Shown here: in pieces, positions 30,282 to 40,953 of the stretch
Numbering within the stretch: the first letter of the stretch is position 1
Layout: every line of letters begins with the position of its first letter
Source of the DNA: Prillingera fragicola
Lineage: Eukaryota > Basidiomycota > Tremellomycetes > Trichosporonales > Trichosporonaceae
Assembly (NCBI GenBank): GCA_002335605.1
Contig: BEDY01000008.1
Coordinates: forward strand, 248,001 to 312,000
Direction: 5' to 3'
Length of the DNA: 64,000 bases
Position numbers and translations under genes: made by a program
The notes under the pieces: generated by a model
The model's database searches: none
What the model was told of the DNA's origin: nothing
The model's input: the letters and a program-made list of their open reading frames with translations, nothing else

Positions 30282-32050
30282 ATGGCGACAGTGAACAGCT
30301 ACAAGAAAGACCGTGACTCGGACTCGAAGGACGTGTAAGTCTACCCACACAAACGCCGCTGACAACCAGCATCTACGCCGCGAGCAACGGCGCCCCCGTC
30401 CCACACCCCTACGCCGCCCAGCGTGCGGGCTCCAACGGCCCCCTCCTCCTCCAGGACTTTCACCTGATCGGTACGTATCACCCACCCTGCATCGGCCTAA
30501 CCACCGCCAGACCTCCTTGCCCACTTTGACCGCGAGCGCATCCCCGAGCGTGTCGTGCACGCCAAGGGCTCTGGCGCACACGGCGAGTTTGAGTGCACGG
30601 CCAGCGCCGAGGACCTGTCTCTTGCGAGCCTGTTTAAACAGGGCGCCAAGTGCCCCGTCACCATCCGTTTCTCGACTGTCGGCGGCGAAAAGGGCTCGAG
30701 CGACAACCACCGCGACCCCCGTGGGTTCGCCGTCAAGTTCCGTACTGAGGAGGGTAACTGGGACTATGTAAGTGCTGGGTCTCAGTCTGTGCTAACCGTC
30801 AGGTTGGCAACAACACGCCCATCTTCTTCCTCCGCGACCCTGCAAAGTTCCCGCGCTTTATCCACACGCAGAAGCGTGACCCGGCGACCAACCTGACTGG
30901 TGACGACGACGCGACTGCGTTCTGGGACTACTTTAGCCAGAACCCCGAGTCTATCCACCAGGTCGTCTACCTGATGGGCGACCGCGGTATTCCCGATGGC
31001 TTCCGTCACATGAACTCGTACTATGGCCACTCGCTCAAGCTGATCAACAACAATGGCGAGTGGGTGTATGCCCAGTTCCACCTGTTGTCCAACCAGGGCA
31101 TCAAGAACCAGACCGACCCCGAGGTCACGCTCCGCCGCAGCCCCGACTATGGCCAAAAGGACCTGTACGAGTCGATCCAGAAAGGCGACTTCCCCTCGTG
31201 GACGCTCAAGGTCCAGACCATGACCCCCAAGGAGGCCGAGCGCGCGTGGAAGGAAAAGGGCATTAACGCGTTTGACCTGACCCACATCTGGCCTCACAAT
31301 GACTATCCCCTGCGCGAGATTGGCAAGGTCACGCTCAACGAGAATGCCAAAAACTACTTTGCCGAGATTGAGCAGGTCGCCTTCTCCCCCTCGCACATGG
31401 TGCCCGGTATCGAGCCTTCTGCCGACCCCGTGCTCCAGTCGCGTCTCTTTTCGTACCCAGACACGCACCGCCACCGTCTCGGCGTAAACTACCAGCAGCT
31501 GCCTGTCAACCAGCCCCGCGTGCCGTACCAGTTTGACAATTTCCAGCGCGACGGGTTCATGGCCATTTACAACCAGGGCTCACGCCCCAACTATCTCTCG
31601 TCTGTCGACCCGATCAAGTTTGCCGACCGCAAGGTCGACCTCGACAAGGTGCACGCCGACTTTATTTCCGACGCCATTACGTTCCTGTCCACGATCCGCC
31701 CCGAGGACTTTAACGCTCCCCGCGCGCTGTGGGAAAAGGTCTTCGACGACGACGCCAAGAAGCGGTTCGTCGACACGGTGTCGGGCCACATGTCGACCGT
31801 GTCCGACAAGGAGATTATCAAGCGCCAGCTCGCGATTTTCCGCGAAGTCAGCCCCGACCTCGCCGACAGGCTGTGCAAGGCCACGGGCGTGAGCCAGCCC
31901 AACGGCATCGCGGGCGTCGTCTTCAACGGCTGCCACAACGGCATGACAAAGGACGCGCCCAAGCCCGCCAACAATCTCAAGCACCCCGAGGAGCTCGTGT
32001 ATAACAACGGCGGGCCGAGCGAGCCAAAGGCCAAGGGCGCCAAGCAGTGA
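30282..32050 (+). CDS. Monofunctional heme catalase
   Basis: Four exons (30282-30334, 30370-30470, 30511-30767, 30803-32050) separated by 35-40-nt introns encode 552 residues. Active-site His68 is in [12 protein letters not shown], the distal Asn141 in GNNTPIFF, and the proximal heme-ligand Tyr355 in [19 protein letters not shown]-type small-subunit features and length place it with fungal peroxisomal/cytosolic catalases rather than the large-subunit secreted group. It dismutates hydrogen peroxide from peroxisomal oxidases. The C-terminus (KAKGAKQ) is not a canonical PTS1, so its location is uncertain. Several peroxisomal genes lie downstream. Confidence 0.95.
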
Positions 32051-32222
32051 CTTCCGGCCGCCACCGGCGACGTTGCCAGTGCCGTCGCAGAGGTCGTCGA
32101 CGAGGTCGTCGACGCTGTCGTAGAGGTGGCAAAGCGGAAGCGATCGGATAGTACCGCTGACAGGCCGGCAAAGAGGTAGTTCTTAGTGTACGTTAGTCTG
32201 CAGTTATGAATCGTTAGCGTCT

Positions 32223-32282
32223 GCGTGTCTAGAGTTGAGCTTTTTCAAGTGCGCGTGTCTAGAGTTGAGGTTGCTCAAGTGC
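32223..32282 (+). repeat. Two tandem copies of a 30-bp unit
   Basis: GCGTGTCTAGAGTTGAG plus a 13-base tail ending TCAAGTGC occurs at 32223-32252 and again at 32253-32282 with about three differences. Confidence 0.8.
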
Positions 32283-32337
32283 AAGGTTGCTTGTACGATG
32301 GCGCTCGGTGAGGTGAGGTTGCGCCGGGCGACGGAAC

Positions 32338-32466
32338 GGTGGCTCGTGGCGTACAGAGCTCTACAGGTCCGTCGCACGGAGGGACCTCGGCAAGCTCGTG
32401 GCGTGGACATCGACGTGCTCGTGGCTCATACACTGCTCAACAGGCTCGTGGCTCATACAGAGCTCG
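32338..32466 (+). repeat. Three degenerate copies of a GGCTCGTGGC-TACA unit
   Basis: GTGGCTCGTGGCGTACAGAG (about 32339), GTGCTCGTGGCTCATACACT (about 32417) and AGGCTCGTGGCTCATACAGA (about 32443) are variants of one roughly 25-bp unit. Confidence 0.65.
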
Positions 32467-35400
32467 CTCACAGAACCGGCGGACCAGAGCTCGACACATG
32501 CTCATTGAGCCGACGGAACCACGCCACGCACCAACCACGTTCCCAAAGCTCGCCGCAATAACACACCATGACACCAAGAAAGCTGCGCAAACTGCGCGAA
32601 ACGGAAAGCTGGTCGTCACTGCGCGTCGTCGGCCGCGTCGGCGTCGGCGCCGTGTCGTCATAGTCCAGACCGGAGGGTAGTCCAGACATTACTCCTACAC
32701 TCCTACCCCCCTGCACTCCTGCAGGTCTGCAGTCCTGCATCAAGCCATCGACAACCATGGACAACCATTGACAAACCTGAAAACAAAGCCAGCTCCACCA
32801 AAACCTGACAACCACGGTCAGCTCCTGATAAACCTGACCTACCTCCAGGGAAGCTCGGATGCATCAGCGGCGCCCCCTCGCCCCCGCTAACCCTGTATCA
32901 GAACGCGCCCCGGCCGCGGTCGGCGCTGCGGAATCGTCGGCGGCGCAGAACAGTGCGCCCTGGATGGCGCCGCGGGCGTTGGTGTCGTCATAGTCCGCTG
33001 TTGGCGAGGCGCCAAGATCTGTGGGTAGTCACCGCCTGCGACCATGCGGTCATGGGCGATGCCTCGGACAGCGGAGGGAGCGGTGGTTACTAACGCTGAG
33101 GTGTCGTAGTCCAAGGGCGGTGAGAGAGAAGGGTTGTGAGAGCTTATCGCTGTATCCTTGAATGGAAGCATTGGCAGGGCTCCTGAGTCTAGGACTTTCG
33201 ATGTGGAGCAGCGCGCAGCACGATGTGTGCTCGTGGCGTTTTTTTGTATTGTTTTTTCTCGTGATTCACGCGTTGTGGTTTGCGCCACGGCTCCACTTGG
33301 GATTGGACTCCTAGATCTTGGAGAGGGGCCGGAGACAGGAGTCCGAGTTCACAGGAGGGTGCGTCTGTCGCTGATGGGCAACGCGGTCTCGGGTGGGGGT
33401 GGTGGGGCGGCGCGCGAGTAGAGGCTGGCAGTGCGAGCGCTAGGATGAGTACCATGCGAGCTGGGCACGAGGGAGTCGGCGAGGATGTCGATGGTGTGGC
33501 GCTCGAGAAGTGGCACTTGGCGAGTTCGATGAGAATTGGATACTTTATGCAACGATTGCTGTCCTCTGCGTTTGTTTGAGAAGGTGGAGATAGGATGCCT
33601 CAGCAGAGAGTCAGCATTTGACGACACGGGAGACTAGGTCAGCCTGTCCTTCCCCCGCCAGACTACAGTCCAACGGTTGCCGGCCTCTGGACGCGCGAGT
33701 GGCAGATAGTCTGAGACATTGCCTGCAAGAGCAGGTAAAGCGAGACTTGCCAAAGACCGGCTAGAGCAGATGAAAGATACTTTGCTCGGAACCAGCTTGG
33801 AAGCGCTAGAGCGAGCTCACAGCCAAAGATTGACTCTGGCGACGCGCAAGTGTCAGAGCTGGTAGGCCATGAGTTGAGAGCCAGAACAACCACGATTTTC
33901 CCCATCTTGCTGTTCCAGTCCGCCTTTATCCTGCATCCAGACAAAGAGCACCGAGCCCACAAAGGTTGTCTGCGCGTGCCGCTTCCCCTCTGCACTGAGC
34001 TCTTGGCACTGGCGACAGGCTCAGATGGCGAGGAACTTTGTGCAAGAGAAAAATGTCTAAAGCATGAGCACAGTGAGCAGAGTCTGTGTCCAAAAGACAG
34101 GGCTCCATGCGTGCCATGGATCGCGGTCACGGTCATGCCATCACATCAGCTGTAGTCGTCAGCTCACTACAGTCTCATTTCAATCACTCACCAAGTGTTC
34201 ATCCACTTCTTGAACCCATCCAATCTAATGTGCTTTAGACCATTGCATGAGACATATTTGAGCGACAATGGGGACGACCTTGAACGTCGCCAGTGACCAT
34301 ATCGCTGGGCGACACGTCGGCACCACCTCATTGAAGTGCCTGGTCGCGAGACCACGTCGTGGCTCACCCAAGAAACCGTTTGGCTTGCTCCAGCGCATGA
34401 CTGCTAAGCCTATGCACTTTAGTTTCTAGTGTTCGGGTTGCATGTGGAGGCCAAAGGTGTATCACGTCCTCGAGGCGTCCATATCGGTGGAAGAGAGTAA
34501 TGGGCCCGAGAAGGAACCTCCTCGTCTTTGCATGAGGTGGCACAATGCCTCCGGGACGACGACCCCTCTTGCATGTTCCTTTCGAGTTTCCGGCAATCCT
34601 TACTCACTCACGAACATGCCGTAGGTTTACGGTTCCTGTGGGATTGCAGACGTTCCTCGGTGCCCTTGAACGAACTCCGAAGCACCCATGTACGTACTCT
34701 TTGATCAAAACAGTAGGTGCCTTGACAATATTCTACCCTATTCTTGGAAGTTGTGCCCAACAGCGCTCTCTTGCTCCGCCATGCCAGGATGTGGTAACCC
34801 TGCCGGGAGTGCAAACCCCTGGTTTCATGGAATAGGGGTAGAACAGGGGAGACGAAAAGCCACACCCACACTCTAAACGTAAACTGTCTGGACCCATTGC
34901 GCTGGGCCGCAGCCCCACTGCCCTTTCAGTGTCGCTCGTTCACAGCCACTACATGACTCGCCAGTTGCATGCACATGTGGGGAGACGTTCCAAACAGTAC
35001 GTACTCGCTCCACAGCGCAGCAACAGCCGCGTTTTGTGAGAGCATGTGCTGTAACGACACCGTCGTTCAGCAGGGATTCGTGGGGATGCCGTCGTTCCTT
35101 CATGTAGGACTGCCCGGGTTGCTTCTTGGACACAAGCTGAAGGATGAGGAGAGGTTGCTTCAATGGCCGGTCACCGTGGAGCATGTTGCTACTCGCGCAG
35201 AGGCTTGTACAGTTGAAACTAGGTCTTGAGCAGTTTACCGGATACCAGATACGCTGTTGCATGCGTGCGTACTGTACTTTAGCTGCGGGCACTACACCCC
35301 AACATCTACGCGCGCTTGTAGTCGTCCAGGAAAGAACGCCGCTTTCAGTTGCGAGTCTCCGGGACCCCTCCACCGACGCACCCTGCCGGCAGGCATCGGC

Positions 35401-36966
35401 AGCACTAGCGCCGTTCACTTATTGACCTTTCCAAAGTTGAGATCCCCACTGTAGAGAAACCAGATCTCGGAGTCGGATATCTGAATGGGTACCCTCTGAC
35501 CTGAACTCACCTCTAGATCGCGTCGCAAGTTCGCGAGATCTTATTGACAGTTCATGACGTCGCAAGCAGGGTTGTTGCTGGCCATTCAATCGAGACGGAT
35601 GTTTGAGCCGAAACATCATTTGGTCTGGTAATGGCAAGGTGAGACCTGTCTCACTTTGCTTCCCTGTAGGTCCGACACACGACTCGTCCCGCGGCATGGA
35701 ACGTACGTGAGACACAGTCTATGCAGTGTATGCCAGCATGTTGATTCCCACTGGACACGCATGAGTTGTGCCAAGAATGGACAAGCTCCTTTGGACGCAC
35801 AGGCTGGTGACCATGATGGGATCCCCAATGCATGTCTCCGAACTGACCCTGGTCGTCCTCCGCGTTTGTGGCGTTCGGCCGTTGGCCTGCGAGCCAGTGT
35901 GACCATGCGGCATTCAGTTAGGCGTTGTAGTCATGATTTCCTCTCTGTTCCATGATCAACAGACAACGGATGAGCATGCCCCAACCAGCAGTGCCAGGGA
36001 TGACGTTGGCCGCGGCGATGTTTCATGTCGGTTGCAGACGAGTGGTTGTGAGATCGGCCTTCAGCTATTCGTATTGCGTTCTAGATGATCCGGAATTACC
36101 CTGTTTGAACTGTGGGATACGTACATTGGCTTACGACGTGTATTATGTGGTGGTTTGGTTGTTCACCCGTGTGGAAGTGGAGGGGGCAGAGTAGACAAGG
36201 ACCAGTCCAACGGAGATGGTCAGGCGCTCAGAAGATGTCTGTCTCTTGTTGCGGTTGACCCTACTGATGTCTGCAGTCCTCCACTTCCACTTCCCATGCC
36301 TCAGAAGGCCTCGAAGGATGTTCAAATCCTAGATTCAGGCATTCGAGTACTCGAACGCGTCGAGCGGGCAAAGCAGGCGTCCAGGGGTTGCTGTCGCACC
36401 TATTCTCCCAAGGCTCGGGGAAGACAATGGGGCTCAACTTCGCCGAAGGCTCCCTTCACTAATTTCAAGACAAAGCCCAATAAATCCTTCCCGCAGTAGC
36501 ACGCAAAGATCGTTCGTTTACGATGTATGCGTTCCGGCGGAATGGGCACCGTGGAGGGAGAGGAAGGTGTCGTCGTAGCTGCCAGGGTTGACGCAAACGA
36601 AGGTCACAGTCGGGCTGGACTGACCGCCCATGGTGAGCAGTTGCCCGTCACAGGGAATATGTGGGGCACATGTATAGCACATTCGCCAGGAGTGCATTAG
36701 GAAATGATAGCCTGAGTCGTCCAGGCTCCACGGGCCTATGTTGATCAGCGCAGCGGACTTGGCAGTCCCAAGGAAGACAATGCCACAATGGCCACAACTC
36801 ACAGCTTCACTTCTGTGTTGAGGGGGTATTCACATCGCCGTGAAAGAAAGTCTGTTGTAAACGCAAGCTCTTGAATCCTCCGCACAAATGACTTTCATGT
36901 GTGGATTCTTTGTAGGTGGCAGAGAGTTGGTTGCTTGAGTGACTGGAGGAGTACTGTCACGGTCAG

Positions 36967-37002
36967 AAATTAAATGACGCTTGGGTGAGCGCCATTTAAT
37001 TT
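36967..37002. repeat. AT-rich inverted repeat (15-bp arms, 6-nt loop)
   Basis: AAATTAAATGACGCT (36967-36981) and AGCGCCATTTAATTT (36988-37002) are complementary at 14 of 15 positions with loop TGGGTG. It lies alone in the gene-poor stretch. Confidence 0.8.
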
Positions 37003-38512
37003 TACCATACCGTCCACTGTGCCAGGAAGAACACCATGGGCCGGCTCCTCATCCCTTCAGCAAAGTGTGTGTTGGGCTGGACGACGAACAAAGTAATGGT
37101 GAGTATGCTCACCCCTGTATGACTTTTTCTGGTTGTCAAGCATGACCATCCTCGTACAGTATGTATTTCTTGCGCACTGAATTCCCGGCCACGGAGAGCC
37201 GCCTCAAGCTGAACTCTCACACAAAATCCGCGGATTCTCCTCATCAGTGTATGCAGCCCCCGTGTATGCGATTCCTTATGTGTATGTCTCCCTTGTCTTC
37301 TGCCACAGTATGGGGCGATGCATGTTGCTCACACAAAGTAGTGTCACACAATTGGGGATAGCGCCACACATCTGAGCTCCACACTTCCCCTTGGCTGTTT
37401 GTGGTGTGACATAACTCATGGCACTGCCCACTTCCGCATATCGTCTGACCTTCGTTGTGAAAGTGCTGGGGTGAGTCTATTCGCCCCCATCGCCCCTTTG
37501 GTGTAGGTGAGTCGACCCAGTAGGACGCAGAGTATGCAATCCGAGCGCCGATGGGAACCGAACGTGTTCCCAGTTCTACAAACAACCGACACTGCGTTCA
37601 TGGGAACACACATCGTGGCGGTTTCCTTGCTGTAATACAGTGTACACACATGCAACGGGTGTATGGGGGACAGCTCGTAGAGACAGCGTTGCAGGACGCG
37701 CCAGAGGGTTGGAGGCCATTCCGCGCTAGCCGTGCTATACCAGCGGGAATGCACACTTTTCCCGTCCCATAGTGACTGTTAGCCTCACGCCGCCCTACAC
37801 CACCCATCCCCAACGTACATGTCACACAGGGAGCGTCAGCCCTATATTCGACACTGCGATCGCGATCAGAGACAGCCTGTAGACTATTTGGGGCGTGGGA
37901 GGGTCGCTCAGCATCCGTTAGCCTTCGTGAGCCACATTCTCACCCATGGTCTCCGGTGAGATCCACCGCGCCCCGCAACAGGCCAAGGCGACGCAGCTTG
38001 AACACACTAAACGCTAGTGTGCTAGACTGATTTCTGGACATAACTCCGGCCGTCGCGTATCCGCGGCGATAGCGCAATCTCTTAGCTTGGTTCTAGACAT
38101 TCTAGACCACTTATTGTCCCGGAGTGGCACTCGCGCGGCGTAGAAGATGCTTGCCAGGTCACGGTGTCTCGGCTTCATGAGTGCCGCTTGTCGAGGTTTG
38201 TCGAGGTCAGCTCGTCCTCGATTATCATGTGCATTTTGTGAACAGATCTGAGGCTCTGTGGCTCCATGTTCTGTGACTCTGTCGGATCTGTGGGGACATT
38301 GCTCGCCACATCGGCGGCTGAAACAATTCGGCGCTAAATGACGTCGAGCTTTGCACCACCGACGCCAGCTTCTACGATCCCGAGTGCCACTATTATGCAT
38401 GCATGCTGGCCGAGAGAGCTGCACTATGTTCCCTGGGCGAATGGCTTTCACGTTATTCTCTGCACATGATATGATGGTGCAACGTGTCTGGCCTGCTTTC
38501 ATTCATCTCCTG

Positions 38513-40953
38513 CTACTCGTGCGCACCCGTGTCCTCCTGATCACTGCCATCTTCTCCAGTGCGCGGGCGTCGCTGCAATGTCAGCGCGGTTGCCAGTGGC
38601 GTACGCACGCCAAGGTGGCGCTCCCCCTGGCGCAGAAACTCTGCAGACAGCGGGGTAATGGGCACCGGCCCCGGGAACTCCTGCGGTATGCTGGGCGTGG
38701 TGTAAGCGACAGTGATCGCGCGCTAGGGCGCCCAACTTACATGACATCAAACTGATTTGTTCGACAAGACGCGAGTGGGTGCGTGACGCCGATAGAAGTC
38801 CCGATATGCGGTGGCCTGGCAAACACTGTCAGCAACAGCCCGCGCCAACAAGCGCAACCGAAAAAAAGCCCAGGGGCCCAGGGGATGTTTTGCAAAGGTT
38901 CAGGACTCACCCGGCAAGATCTAGAATCCGCCCCTCTAGTGCATACTGCCCCTCAGGACGCACAATCTAAATTGTCAGCCAATGCGCGGGGCTTGCTGCT
39001 TGGATTGCACGTCGAGTTGCGACTGTTTGTGCGCTGTCACACGCCTGCCAGCCAAGATCCAAAGTCACCACCCTGCTAGGCCACTCACCATGTCTTGGAA
39101 GATGAAATACAAGCCCTTGCGGCCCTCGCGGGTCAAGATCTGCGCAGTCCTCACAGATGATCCAAGCAACGTGCGCTGAACAGAGTACGGCGGGGGCGCG
39201 GACGCCGGATAATATGGCTGCACATTCCCGCGAGCTGCTGAGGCATGAGCACGCGTTGAAACACACGGGAGAACTTAAACGCACGACTAGGAGGCCGTAC
39301 TCGGATTAAGGAGCGCGACTCGTTTCCGTCTGGGGATACAAGCTCTACGCTCATGGTGAGGTGGACGAGGCGCCGAGCCAGTGTAGAATTGCTGCCGTGT
39401 TAGCGTTAAACAAACAAACGTGGGCCACGTACTCGGTCGGTACTGGGTTGCCATCGCTATCCAAAACGTTGAGCTGAACGATGAGCGGCGGTGTGAGGGG
39501 AGGCCATCCCTACAGAGTCAGTAAAGCGTGGCGTAAAAAAATATAAATATCAGAAATGGCGACCTACCCTTCGGAGCTGTTCAACACCGAGCGCCTTTCC
39601 ACGCTCTGGATGCTGCAACACTTCTAAATTATACGTCCTAGGTTTATCAGCATGGACTCTCTTTGTGCCACATTTTCCGCGGACGCACCACCCAGCTGAA
39701 TCGGAAGATTGTTGTGTGTCAGGCGTGGTTGCCCACCCGCCTCGCGGCACTCGATGCGGCCGAATGAGAATATACGCCTCTGTTGGTGGAGGGCGCGCCT
39801 CTGGGGTGACCCCTGCTGATGCACTACTGCTGGCTCCTGTCGCCTCTGCTTCTGGCGCGGAAGGACGACGCGTCCCACCGCGAGCACGATCATAATCTGG
39901 TTGGAACCCAGGAAGATATCCCGCCGCTGGCGACGTCACAGTGTCCGCTGGGGATGGAGCGGACGCGGGGGGCGGTGGAGCAGGACGGGCAATCTGCGAA
40001 GGGGACGCGGGTGGGGGCGGGGAAGGTGTCGCGTGCGCTGGTGGCGCCGGCTGAGCATGACGCCCAGGGGGAACGCCGCTCGCTGCATGAGATGCTGATG
40101 GTGGCGGTGGTGGGTATCCTGCGCCATATGGCGGTGCTCCCCATGGTGACGACCAGCCAGTGGCACCTCCAGGTGGAGGGCCATCTTGATGCGTGGCAGC
40201 ATGCGGAGGGTAAGAGTGATAGGGATAGGGATAGTGGGAAGGAGGAGGATACGACAGTGTGTGCGCTGGTGGGTGTCGACTCGTTGAGCTAGGCGGAGCA
40301 GATGCCCACGGTTGAGGCGATGTCTCTGTGCGCATTGGTAGGCGGTCGCGGTCATAGTCATAGTCGTATCGACTTCTGCTAGGCCCGGCTGCTGCTGCCG
40401 CGGCATATGCTCGCTCTCGTTCGTCTTCGCGTTCAAGGTCCATGCTGGGCAGCGACGGTGCACGCACTGCACGGTAGTGACCACGGTCTCTGGTGTCGTA
40501 AATGTCGTCTTCCCTGGCCCGAGCGTGCTGCGGCACTGATGCAGGGCCAGACGGTGGACCGCCGGCAGCGGCAGGAGCAGCCACAGTTGGACCTGGGGAT
40601 GGTGACAGACTTGGGATTGGGTATTGGCGAGGGGTCAAGTGTGGAGGGGGAGGGTGTAAAGGGGTGTCGCGGTGTGAGTGATAGCGGTGATTCCAATGCT
40701 GCTGGTGCTGCTGGTGCTGGTGCTGCTGATGTTGTTGTTGTGAGGAAGAGTGTAAAGCTGAACGGTCGCCACGTGCTGGTCTGTGCGTCGTGTTGGTGGT
40801 TGCTGGAGGGCCAGAGTGTGCGCCTGCGCGAGGGGCGTATTGTCCGGCGACATCGGCCCGTGCACTGCTGCTGCTCGTGCTGCTCGTGCTGGCGTCGCCT
40901 GCCCATTCCGCACCGCCTGGAGCTGGATCATGCAGATGAGAGCGGTTCCTCAT
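38513..40953 (-). CDS. Velvet-domain regulator with very long disordered N-terminus
   Basis: Seven exons in transcription order: 39568-40953, 39433-39509, 39301-39391 (3' end ambiguous), 39089-39217, 38911-38966, 38741-38815, 38513-38690; about 663 residues. The first about 430 residues are Pro/Ser/His/Tyr-rich with a Gln/His run, and the velvet domain is C-terminal. Velvet motifs read across the exons: YNLEVLQHPERGKALG, GWPPLTPPLIVQLNV, RTLLGSSV, GLYFIFQDM joined to IVRPEGQYALEGRILDL, and PLASCRTNQFDVI with EFPGPVPITPLS near the end. Velvet proteins (VeA/VelB/VosA type) are NF-kB-like fungal DNA-binding regulators of development and secondary metabolism, acting in the nucleus as hetero- or homodimers. 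The subclass cannot be fixed. The donor of intron 3 could be 39300 or lie about 48 nt further downstream. Confidence 0.86.

Larger units (their letters stand above)
32051..38512. other. Gene-poor stretch of about 6.4 kb
   Basis: No conserved gene could be read on either strand. Frames are short, do not join through good splice signals, and show no protein-like composition. GC is visibly lower than in neighbouring genes over much of 34-38 kb. The left end (32.2-33.3 kb) is full of degenerate short direct repeats; the centre has an AT-rich hairpin at 36967-37002. I see no intact transposase, reverse transcriptase or terminal repeats. It could be decayed transposon sequence, a large regulatory region or a locus for non-coding RNA. 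Confidence 0.5.

Noticed and set aside
33663..34136. Overlapping 157- and 101-codon frames on opposite strands in the gene desert
   Set aside because: Neither shows a known domain or joins to other frames by plausible splicing.
34000..38500. Possible transposon or centromere core
   Set aside because: I found no reverse transcriptase, integrase or transposase motif, no terminal repeats and no large satellite; the stretch is only gene-poor, so a specific label is not justified.
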